Origin: Valencia hispanica
Lineage: Eukaryota > Chordata > Actinopteri > Cyprinodontiformes > Valenciidae
NCBI GenBank assembly: GCA_963556495.2
Contig: OY747703.1
Location: 54,875,296-54,939,295, forward strand
Length of the DNA: 64,000 nucleotides
Direction of reading: 5' to 3'
Shown here: in pieces, positions 11,501 to 23,500 of the stretch
Numbering within the stretch: the stretch's first letter is position 1
Layout: every line of letters starts with the position of its first letter
Notes under the pieces: model-generated
The model's input: the letters and a program-made list of their open reading frames with translations, nothing else
Database searches by the model: none
What the model was told of the DNA's origin: nothing
Translations under genes and position numbers: made by a program

Positions 11501-14500
11501 GGTGGCATGAAAGACCCCCGTCTGAAGGGAGCAATTCATCATGGTTAAAATCTCATCTCTAAAAGATCCATAAAATTGCTTAAAAAAGGAAGTGGGAATC
11601 TGGTCCAAAACACATGTGGTGGGCCTCACTGAGGAGAAAACTTTATCAAGAGTCCCAGCTTCTACCAGGACAAAACTGTCCAGCGTTTCCTCTGGTAAAG
11701 ACACACATTCAGATTTGTCTAAAACCACGTTACACTGAGAAGATAAAATATTACATCTGATGGTGTCTACCTTCCCTCTGAAGTGGTCTGCAAACTCCTC
11801 ACAAAGAGTGTTTGAGGGGGTTTTAGGAAATGCAGTAGTAGCTCTGTTAAAAAGTTTATCAATGGTGGAAAAAAGGATTTTGGAATTATTTTTATGTTCC
11901 GAGATGATTTTGGAGAAGTATGAGATTCTTGAATTTCTTACTGCATTGTTGTATAATTTGAGAAGATCTGTGTATATTTTATGGTTTATTGTGGTTTTAC
12001 TTTTCCTCCATTTTCTCTCTGCCGCCCTACAATTTCTCTTCACTTTTCTGAGGTTTTCATTTCTCCATGGCAGTGCAGCTTTAGATTTAAAACTTTTAAC
12101 TTGTAGTGGAGCAAGCCGGTCAAGAGTGGACTGAAGCCTTCTGTTAAAATCATTGACAATAAAATTACAAGGCGCAGGTAAAACAATGAGGATTCTTTTC
12201 AAAAATTTCCAGAAAACCTGCAGCCACTTCAGGGATTAGATGACTCTCCTGACAGTTCTCACAGAGGTCTCCTGTTGAATAAAACTGGTGATGTCAAAAA
12301 GTAGTGGTCAGAGACAGCCAAGTCGACAACAGAGGACACACGGGTGGACAGGCCATACCTGATAACCAAGTCCAGGGTGTGTCCTTTGTTGTGAGTCGGC
12401 TGCATGACATGTTGGCTAAAATCCATATAAATCAGAATATTAAAAAAATCTGTTGATAAAGGGTCTTGAATATAAAGTGCACTCTTTTTTTTGGAGGCCT
12501 ATAAATTGTGACACATAAAATCTGAGGAGTGCTAAAAACAGTTGCATTACATTCAAAAGTAAAACACTTATCAAATAAAACAGGTTTGGTGGAAAGTGTT
12601 GAACTATTAAAAGCAGTTCCGCCTCCCCTTTTGCTACTCCTTGTAGAATAAGTGAAGTTAAAATAAGGTGGGGAGGCCTCTGTAAGAACAGGGGCATCTG
12701 CACTCAGCCAAGTGTCTGTTAAAAATAAACAATGAAGATTGAGGTCAAAAATCAGATCATTTATTATAAAAGTTTTGTTCAGCAGAGAGCAAACATTAAA
12801 AAGTGCCATATTAATGGTGATTGGAGATGGAGTAGAAGATCTGCAGCATCTTGCTGACTCTGGCCCTGGCTCTGATGCTGCTACCCCAACAGATGATGGG
12901 CGAAGAGATTACACTCTTAACAACAGACTTGTAGAAGATTTGCAGCATCTTGCTGCAAACCTTGAAGGACCTAAGCTTCCTCAAGAAGTATAGTCTGCTC
13001 TGTCCCTTCTTGTAGACGGTTTCACTGTTCAGTCTGCAGTCCAGTCTGTTGTTTAGGTGATCTCAGAGGTGTTTATACTCCTCAACCACCTCCACTTCTT
13101 CTCCCATGAAGCAGTGTTTGACTTTGTTTCTTCAGAAATCTACAATCCTCTCCTATGTTTTAACGTCTTACAAAGTTTTTTTTGTTTTTTTTGCTCTTCT
13201 GAATATAATAGACTGCTTTAGTCATTGTTTTTCTTCAAAAAACATTAACTGCATTGTTATATCCAGAAACTTTTCAAACATTAAAAGAAAACATAATTTT
13301 AGCCTAAAGAACGTTGGGCTACTACGAAAAAGCAGGTGTACAAGAACAGAGTCAGAAATGATGGGACTGAAAGGAGCTAATCCAACACAACTGGATTTAC
13401 TTGTATCAGTGTGGAACAGTAGTGTAATTTTTCAAGCTTCAGCTCTTGAAACGAAAAGTTTCACCGCCCCAACATGCCGCAGGTATAAACACGATCCAGA
13501 GGTTTCAGTTTACAACCACAGCTATGTGTTACACGCCTGCAGCTGCTTATCACCTGAGTGAAGGTAGGTCACAGACCGCGTGACCCAGTTATTACCCAAT
13601 AAGCACATTCTCTGTGCAGAATACAGTTCACTGAGGTCAGTCTGAGTTTTAATCACACCGACCTTCCCTGACCTCTTTAACATGCTGCTGTTGCCTCATT
13701 TTACACCAAACGACACAAAAACCAGTTTAAGAAGACATATATAATTCTAAAAACTGTCCTGCAGATTCACTGAGGTAACAGGTTAAACAAAACTATTCTG
13801 GTAATATACGCTATATTGCTCTGTGAAGTAGCGACATCTGCTGTTTGTACCTTTTTAGTCCTTCGTTGAAACGGGGGAAAAAAGATAAATTCGGAGAACA
13901 AAATCGATTTTGTGCCAAAGCCTTAAAAAGCCTTGAATCATGGGGCTGCTGTATTTGTTTTTATTTTAAATGTTTTATTTTTAGACAAAATGGTACAAAT
14001 CTTTTAAGTTTACAAGCTTGAATTTTAAGCCAAAAAAGAAGTATTTTCACTGTTTATGTATAGCAATATCAGGGCTCATGTTAACGGAGTGTTTTCTGTA
14101 TTTGACCATTTTGACGGAAAAATCTTGAGGCTGTCTGCCATTTTGACAGATTATAATTCACACCTTTGACTACTTGGTGCAATTGCACAGACAATTTCAA
14201 CTTTACACAAGGAGTAAAGGTAACTAAATCGAAATCAAAAAAAAGATTGCCATGAGAGCATCTGAGCATCATCTTAGACCTGGACACACACCATACTCAA
14301 TGCATCTCACTAACAGGAAGCTGACAGCGCGTTGGAGAGTTACGGAGGCTTTGGAGTGCGTCTCTCCCAACCCCCAGTGCATGCTGCGGGATTTCGTCCC
14401 ACTGAAGCGATAGCTTGTGGGTCAGGAATTTTCTTTCTGACTTTTGATCACTTCAATTGGAAAAATGTTCCCTGATTTTAAAACTTTGGCTGGAGCTGCG

Positions 14501-17500
14501 CTTAATTCCAGTCTCCAGTGTGGCAGCGGAGTGCGGATTCAGCCTCCAGAACATCTAAACCCCCATGAGAAGTCATCTGTCTGAGGCAAAACTCCAAGAC
14601 CTCGTGACTATAACCCCTGCACTAATCCCACTATTTAAATACGCACAAGAGGGTGAGCATTTCAGTTCCATGTGGAGCAGGAGGAGGTTGTCAGGCTGTG
14701 CCTTGAGGCCACAGCAGGTTAACTATTTTTAAGTGCAATTGTTTAATTTCCTTTTTTTTAATATGTAGTTTTTTGTTCAGCTGGTTAAGATTGAATATTA
14801 TTTAAAATGAATTAAATACTATTGAATGTTCTAATTTTAAAAATTGACGGGTAAAAATAGATCGACTGGATTTATTTTATTTTTTACCCTATCAAAATGA
14901 CGGACAACAAACAGGCCTCACTTGCTCCAGTTAAGGTCAGAGTGCATGACTTGACAGTAAGAAAGAGACTGGGAGAGTAAACCAAAACCGACACAAACCT
15001 CTCATTAATCACATCTTTGTGCCACACATGCGCACCCAGAGTGGAGAGGATGAAAACACCTTCTCTCCACAGGTTGGCCTTGTTAAAGTTTGGATTCCAT
15101 CTAATTGAGATGCTGTGATGTGACCTCAATTGAAAACCCTTCATTGTGGTCGAAATAAAACAATCCTGCCAAGAAGTAATCATAAACACTTGATGGTTGT
15201 TGCACAACCAGTTTGAAGTTTTGGAGGAAAATTACTTTTTCAAACAGGGGCAGCTTGGTATGGATGGATTATTTTATTTTAACGTGAAATAATCGCACAT
15301 TTTGTATTTTGTTCAGATTAGATTTGTCTGATTTATAAAAATTTATTGGAGCCATTTAAATCTGACAAAGCGAAAACAGAAGAAAAGGGGGTGGAATTGC
15401 TTTTTCTCTGCACGATAAGGTATTGCATGTTATTCTTTAGGTCTAAATTTTAATAATTTCATAATTTCAGATGTCATGCATGTAGCTGCTTTCAGTTTTT
15501 AAATCCTGCGTGTTTTACTGGACAGGGGCGATCAACGAGATGACGACTCACCCCGGATACTACGAAGACCTGGTGGAGAAATCGATGGGAAAGTACAATC
15601 TGGCCACAGAGGAGATTGAGAGGGACCTGCACCGCTCCCTGCCGGAGCATCCGGCCTTCCAGAACGAGATGGGCATCGCCGCGCTCCGCAGGGTCCTCAC
15701 CGCCTATGCCTTCAGGAATCCCAACATTGGATACTGTCAGGTGAAGGCAGGATTTAGTTTATCCCCACATGAATTGGCAGTTCACCCTCCTGGCCTGTTT
15801 CTGAATCGTTCTCTTTTCTCTGGCTAACTCGACAGGCCATGAACATCGTGACGTCTGTGCTGCTGCTTTACGCTAAAGAAGAAGAAGCGTTCTGGCTTCT
15901 GGTGGCTCTCTGCGAGAGGATGCTGCCCGACTACTACAACACAAGAGTTGTTGGTCAGTCTGAGCACGTCTAGTTAAGATGTCTGGGTCAGTTATTTCTG
16001 TCTGTGTAAACGTAGCCCTGTCTGTACCGCCACATTTAGGAGCCCTTGTTGATCAGGGTGTGTTCGAGGAGCTCGCCCGCGAGTACGTCCCCCAGCTTTA
16101 CGACTGCATGCAGGACCTCGGGGTTATATCCACCATTTCGCTCTCCTGGTTTCTCACCCTCTTCCTCTCCGTCATGCCGTTCGAGAGCGCCGTTGTGGTG
16201 GTGGACTGTTTCTTCTATGACGGCATCAAGGTCATCTTTCAGTTGGCGCTCTCCGTGCTGCACGCCAACATCCACCAGCTGCTGGGCTGCAAGGATGACG
16301 GTGAAGCCATGACTGTCCTGGGCAGGTGAGGAGGAGGAGGAGGAGGAAATGCTTGTGCCCTCTGAGGATTCAACTGTTCCTTTAGAAAATTATAGTCTTG
16401 TTTGGCACAGAGATGGGAATTTTAAAGGGCAATAACGTGTCAGGCTGCTGTTTTGCATCATTTCAGCTTTGCACCATCACTGTGAAACGTACGTAGCTCA
16501 TGCTAGCAGCAAAATGTCCAATAAGACATGTATGCAGAAATCACCCCAGAGTGTTAAGAGCACAAGAATGAAATTCAGGTCTGACTTGCCACAGCTTTTG
16601 TAGCTCCTTGCACATATGAAGTGGTACAAACTGTGCTCACCCTAGCGGAGGAGTACACACCTCTAAATTGTGATCAGGCTCCTCTGATCGTGGCTGGTAT
16701 CTGCCAGGTTACAATTTTCCTGATATTTCATACAAACCAGAGTCAAGTCAACACTTTGATAGCTTTCAAACTGAAGTTCGTTCGGCTATAGACTCCAAAA
16801 CATCCACCAGAGTCTTACAGTATTTTTAGCATTGAGATCGGATACATTTTTTTTAGCTAAGAACTATGTTCATAGCAAGAATTTATGGAAAACCTTGTTT
16901 TCCAATTAACTTTGAGGCAAGGAAGATCTCCACATTTACTGACCTGATGCCGATCTGTCTCCTCCTTTCAGCTTTTGATCGATACACGATTCATGTCCTT
17001 GAGACTGATCTTCCTAGAACTGTAGCTGTAGCGAATGCTGAGAGTATGAACCGAACTGAAAGCTCACCCCTGCTTCTCTGTGCTTCTTTGGCAGAAACAT
17101 CTCACCCTAGTACTTGGCCGTCTCTGTCCATGTTGATCTTATATTGTATGAACTTGTTTACAGCAGCTAACATGCACTGCACAGAAACACCAGATGGGGT
17201 ATTGTAAATGGCATTTGGGATTTGTACATGATGCATTATGGGTATCTGGTCACATTTTTGCGGATGCAGGGTTAATTGGTGAGCAGTTGAGCAGCAAAGG
17301 CAGTGAATTTGAGGTTGCATCATAATAGCGACTTATTTCTGTAACCTTAGTTATGTTGATCTTCTTGTGCTGCTGAGACAATCGTTGGCTGTTTTCCATC
17401 ATCTTGTCTGCCTGCAGGTACCTGGACAGTGTGACCAATAAGGACAGCACCCTCCCTCCCATCCCGCACCTTCACTCTCTGCTCACCGATAATGGAGAAC

Positions 17501-20500
17501 CCCATCCCGAGGTGGACATTTTCAAACTGGTCCGCAGCTCCTATGAGGTAAGAGATCTGAAATATGAGTGGTTGGCAGCTTGTTACCTTCTGTTTGACCT
17601 CCACGCCTAGTTTTTCACAACTTATCCTGAATGCATCCAAGGTTGCTCTGGATTAGTTCCACCAGAGTGCTCTGCAGATGTAGTCGAAGATAATCTCTCA
17701 TCTAGATATTGAAACATCATTATTTAATAACAAAACTTGTAACCTGAAGTAATATCTACTTTTCTTTACAGTGCTACGCCTGCTTTACTTTCTGTGTTCT
17801 ATGCAAAAAAGTTTCTGTTGAGCGGCTCCAAGCGTGCTTGCAGTTTAATGAACTTGTTGATGGCTCTTATACAGCCCTATTGAGCGACATCTGACCTTAA
17901 TGTCTGTGTCTCTTCCTTTGTGGTAGAAATTCGGCACGATCCGTGCAGACATGATCGAACAGATGCGTTTCAAACAGAGACTGAGGGTCATTCAGACCAT
18001 TGAAGACACAACCAAACGCAACGTGGTAAGAAATCTGCAATCCTTAAGAGTTCGTCTTTCTCACACATCCTTCACTATATTCTGCTTGTTAAATCGGTCT
18101 GCTTTACTGCAGAAACGTAATGGGATGACTGTAAAAGTAGCTTTGCAAATAAAATTAGATGTAGTTTTAGACATTAGATCCTCTTCGTTGCATTCAATGT
18201 TTGTCCTGTTTTGTTCCAGGTCCGAACTATTGTAACAGAGACGGCTTTCAGTATTGACGAGTTGGAAGAGCTTTATGTGCTTTTCAAGGTGAGTCACACT
18301 TTTTCATGTAAAAAAAATCAAAAAATCTTTGGGTTACCAGAATTTCAGCTTGATCGCCCCTGAACAGTTATAAACTCTATAATCGAATCTCTTTCCGATA
18401 AGTAAACGTCACCATACTAAGGCCTACTGGGTGGCACAGCAGCACTCTTGCGTGTGGATGCTGTTACTGAGGGAAAGGGATTCAAAGTTTAGTGTCATTG
18501 AGTTGTTCAAGATGTAGTCGAGGGAAGCCGAAAAGGTAGAAGAAGCTTTTTCAATAGAATTTGTATTTTCTATGTCACAGTGAAGCATCTCTTTGGTTCT
18601 CTCAGAACAAGAGAGTGAGAGAGGGCAAGAATTTCAGCAGATAACGGGAAGGGTGAACATATTACTGCAGAGTTGCTCTGTTTATTTACCTTTTGAGCTT
18701 TCATCCTCTGTCATGGAACACGCTGGATTTGGAAATGTTTGCTGTAAAGGCGAGGATCTATGTTCTCCAGGAACATGTGAACAGTAGCTACTGTTTCTGA
18801 TAGTAGGTGCACTAAATGGGCTAATGACTGATAAAAATTATTTTTACAAAGTTTAAATTTTAGCATCTTATGTCTTTTTATTTTATTTGTAAAACCGTTT
18901 TAAAGCAAGTGGTCGGTGCAGGACACCATGATGTCAACTCCTAATTAAAATAATTGAATTCTCACAGCAGGAAATATAAATAAATAAATAAATGCTGTTC
19001 TTTTATCTTCTGTCATAGTTAAACTGAAATCGAAAACAGCTCAAATGATTGTCGGCAGGTTAAACCTTTGCAAAAACTGGAGATCAGTCACAAACATCTA
19101 AAATGGAAACAATTGTAGATCTGAGTTTAGAGATTGCAATTAGGTACACCTACAGGTGAAACCAGTAATTCACATACACCAAATATAAAGAGACGCACAC
19201 TTTTTTTTCCTCACTGTCTGAAGTTAAATCAGACCAAACTCCTCTTGTTTTAGGTCAGTGAGAATTACCAAAATTATTTCTATTTGCTAAAAGCTACAAT
19301 GAGAGAACGACTGTCAGATTTATTTATTAATGTCTTTTTGTGAACTTCTGGTTTCAACTGTACATGTGACCTCATGTAGCCCAAGCACTTTAGTTTCTAT
19401 AACTTCATTTAAATGGAATAGTGGAACTGTCAATATTGAAGTCAAGAAACAAATTAAATAAACAACACATTGAAATGTTGAATTCACAGCTTCAGCATCG
19501 AAAGAAGTTTATTCACTAGTACCGAGTTGTGATATCAACATTCAGCATCAATTCCAACTTGTTTTACCTCCCGGCAGCATCTGCCTTCTTAGTTTTTGGC
19601 CGGCTAAACTGGTGTTTTTAACTTTCATTCAAACCCACTTTTGTCCACTTGTGCTCCAAGTATTTTATTTTATTTTTCAAGTTTGTATCTGTCTCTTCTG
19701 TTCTCTTCTTTAGGCAGAGCACCTGACCAGCTGTTACTGGGGAGGCAGCAGTAACCCCACAGAGCGCCACGACCCCAGCCTGCCGTACCTGGAGCAGTAC
19801 CGCATCGACGTGGAGCAGTTTAAGGGCCTGTTCACCCTGCTGTTCCCTTGGGCCAACGGGGCCCACTCGGACCCGCTGGCTGCGCGCTTCTTCCGTCTCC
19901 TGGACGAAAACGGCGACTCTCTCATCAACTTCCGAGACTTCATCAGCGGCCTGGGTAAGCAGGCAATGGGTTACGAACGCATCGCCATTGATGTCATCTC
20001 CAAAAGAAAGCATCAGTTCTTTGTGTAGCTAGTTCTGTCTAAGCCCCCAACTCTTTGGTTGGGTTTGCAGGTGTTCTGTGTCATGGGGATCTGACGGAGA
20101 AGCTGAAGCTCCTCTTCAAGATGCACGTGTTACCTGGTGAGTGTGTCTGCAGACAGATCAGAGACCTCGGACAACCAGCAACAAACAACATTTGATACCA
20201 TCAGCATTAAACAAAGAATCTTTTTCCTGAATTCCTTCTTTTCAATTCCTGATATTAATTTGATTTTATGTTCTAACTTTTAACTAAAAGTTAAAAGTAT
20301 AGAGCTGAATGGAGATTTGATTGGATTTTTTAAAAATAAATAAAACAGTAAAAGCAGACATAGCCAGAGGTGAAGGCAATATAACCACTTGAAAATAGTC
20401 GATGTTAATGTTTAGAATTGCTCAAATAATACTTGGCCAATATTTGAGAATTAAACATGCTTAAATCACACAGCCTAGTCTGCCAGCTGTACTTGAACAC

Positions 20501-23500
20501 AGCATGGGCAGCTGTTGGGGAAATCCCTTCTCACCAACAGGGATTCCACCGATTTGTGTAATATACAAAATAGGGAGTTTGGGCTGATTGGATGCTACTG
20601 GTAGCCATGTGGACGTCAGCTGGTTTTTCTCTAGTATCAGTGATGTTTCCATTCAGCCTGATGTTTCAGGTGAGTCATTCAGTTCAGTGCAGAGCGTGTT
20701 ATGGACCTTATTGTTGTTAAATGATGTTTTGCTGACAAAGTTCTGGTTCGGTCCATCTGTCTTTTTCTACTGTAGCTGCATGAGAAACCATTAATATTAG
20801 CAAATAGAATTTAGTGATAGCTGGGAGTCCTTTCTGTTTAGATTAGGTATCATGTTTTTAAAGTTGTGCTGTGGAACGTTGCACTGTGCTCTGAGTTCCA
20901 CAAATAAACATGTGTGTGTGTCGGTTACAGCTGTATTCATCCGGTACACATGCATGTGTACCTAAAAATACCAATACATGTACCGTTAACACCCCTTATT
21001 GGAACAGTATTGTGTGACCTGCACAAATAATGCTGTTTTTCAAAAGTATATATAATTTTTTAGCCCCCTTGAATCTTATATTTTAGCCTTATTCTTTACA
21101 GAAAATGCATTTGACTGTTAAACTTTTTCCCCAGTGATCACTCATGAGCAAGAAGAGCCTGACTCGGCCTTTGAAGCCACTCAGTACTTCTTCGAAGACA
21201 TCACACCAGAAACATCCATCAGTAAGATCAAACCTCTGAACAGATCATTTCTTTGTAGTGCATGCTTTTTATTTTTCAGGGTTAGAGTAGATCAGCATAG
21301 AAACTCACAAAGACGACTGGAGATTTTTATCATGCTGTTGTGAATAAAATCTGATTTTGCTGTGATGTGGTTCACATATGAAGGATGTAGTTCTTTTAAC
21401 CATCTAACCACAACCACCAAATCACACCGATTGTGATCAAAGCATGAACAGAGGAACAGCTGTGTGCAGGTTTAATAAGACAATATATAGACTACTACTG
21501 ATCGAACTTGATGACATTGCGAAGCTTTGCAATGGATACATTTGTTTAATTTAAACTAACCTCACTATTTTAACCTAAACCTCAAAAGAGTCAGACTTTC
21601 CATTCTTCAGATTTTTTTCCTGAAGGTCTTTCAAAAGCTTTTCTTGATACTTTAGCTACTTTTTCAACCATTTTTTCTGTTTTTTCTTAACTTACAATCA
21701 AATTCCTACCGACTAGACTACACTACATCCCTATGAGCAAGGAATCACAATTGATGTGATTAAATGTCAATTTCTGCCACAGATTCTCTCTGGGTATAAA
21801 GTCGGGACTTAGATCGAAGCATATTCATGTGTTAGAATAGCCTAGTCAAAGTCTATTCATGGTTGATCTGATCTAGTCCTTGTCCTGCTGGAAGGTGAGC
21901 CTCCACCCCAGTCTCAAGTCTTTTGCGGGCTCTAACAGTGTTTCTCATTGCTGCACTTTAGATGTCTTTGCTCCAGCACACCTGATTCAAACAGAAGCCT
22001 GTTAGTCCCCCATTCATTTAAGTCATGTTTTGTGCATCAGGAGAAACACCTGTGAGTCCCTGAGGACTAGGAAAGGGAAACACCTGTGGGCAGAGGTTCC
22101 CCTTCTAGCAGAACGACTGTAAACTTACAGTCAGAGCTCCAGTGGTTTATATCAAAGCACATTAATGTGTTAGTGGTTTAAATGTATAAAATTCAATCTA
22201 AAAATGTAATTTGTTACAGCAGTACATCAATCTTCATTATAAAAAATGAAATATTTTGACCTTTAAACTGTTAATTTTTTGCCACTACTATTGTTTGTTG
22301 TTGCTAATGCATGTCACGCCAGTCAGATTTGTAAAATAGATGATTAAAACCATGCGTCAGATTATTTATACTGCTTTTTGGGATTATATGAACCTTAATC
22401 TCAGCCTTAATCTCTATATTTCTTGTCCGCATGTGTCTGCTCAGGAAAAGAAAACACTCCGAGAACGTTTTACTAACTTATATGGTTTTATGACTGATTA
22501 AAATCAAAACGGTAACTTTAAAATCTAAAGACCAAATTAAACTATTTGAATCTGACTATATATTTGGATCTGACTCGGACTGAGCTGGACACTATATATA
22601 ACTGAATATTAGCTGAAGATAATTTGTGTGTAATAAATTGGTTTCAACACAATAAATTCAAGTTGAATTCAACTAACCTTTTTTAAATTCAAAAAATATT
22701 AGCACACTGCTGTTTATTTTAAATTACTCTGTGTAGGAAATGTGCTACAGGCCATGTTGGTTCTACATACAGCAATGTTCTAATGCTACAAAATACTAGG
22801 TGCTCAGTTCATGTAATAAGTCCTAGAAGGGGATCAGTAAGCTATCTTGAGTTTATATTTACATTTCTGAGAACGGTAAACACATTTTTCTCATCTTCTC
22901 AGATCGTGATTCAAAGGGTAGAGGCGAGAAGGATGATGGTTTTGTCAGAGTTACGTTCAAGACTGAAAAAGGTAAGAGAAATTGTACTGTATAAGAAAAG
23001 TTGCTTAATAAAGTGAAAATCTGCTCTCACACACCCGTTGACACACTCTGCATCTGCCTTGGGTTTCAGTTTTGTTGGAAGATGTGTTGCCCTATTTAAA
23101 AAGTGCTTCACCTGATACTGTAGCATATGTTACTTGATCTCCACCTAAACCAGACTGGCACAAAAAAATGTTTCTCGCATTTGGGTTATGATTTGGACAC
23201 TATATAATTTGCACATAGGCACCACTACTCGGATGTTGCAGTAATGACCCAAAAAACGTTACCTATGTGGACTTGAGCCTAGTTTATACTTTTCCGTCTG
23301 TGGAGGTGTGGAGACATGCAGTGCCATTATTCATTGACGCAAGGGCTCTCCGTCACCCACACAAGGAGTAGAGCCCAAGTTTTTAACTGTCCATCGAAAG
23401 CAACGGGGAGCGCACGTCTGATTGGTCAGCCCAAGATCATTTCACCAGAACGGTGCTCTATAGTCAATGTAATTAGTAGTCATTGCAGCTTTTAGGCACT

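Noticed and set aside
13106..13561. 151-residue frame in tbc1d9 intron 2
   Set aside because: No domain, no splice logic, composition like the surrounding intron.
14090..14910. Possible MITE with CATTTTGACGG ends
   Set aside because: The inverted match is short and imperfect and no target duplication is seen.
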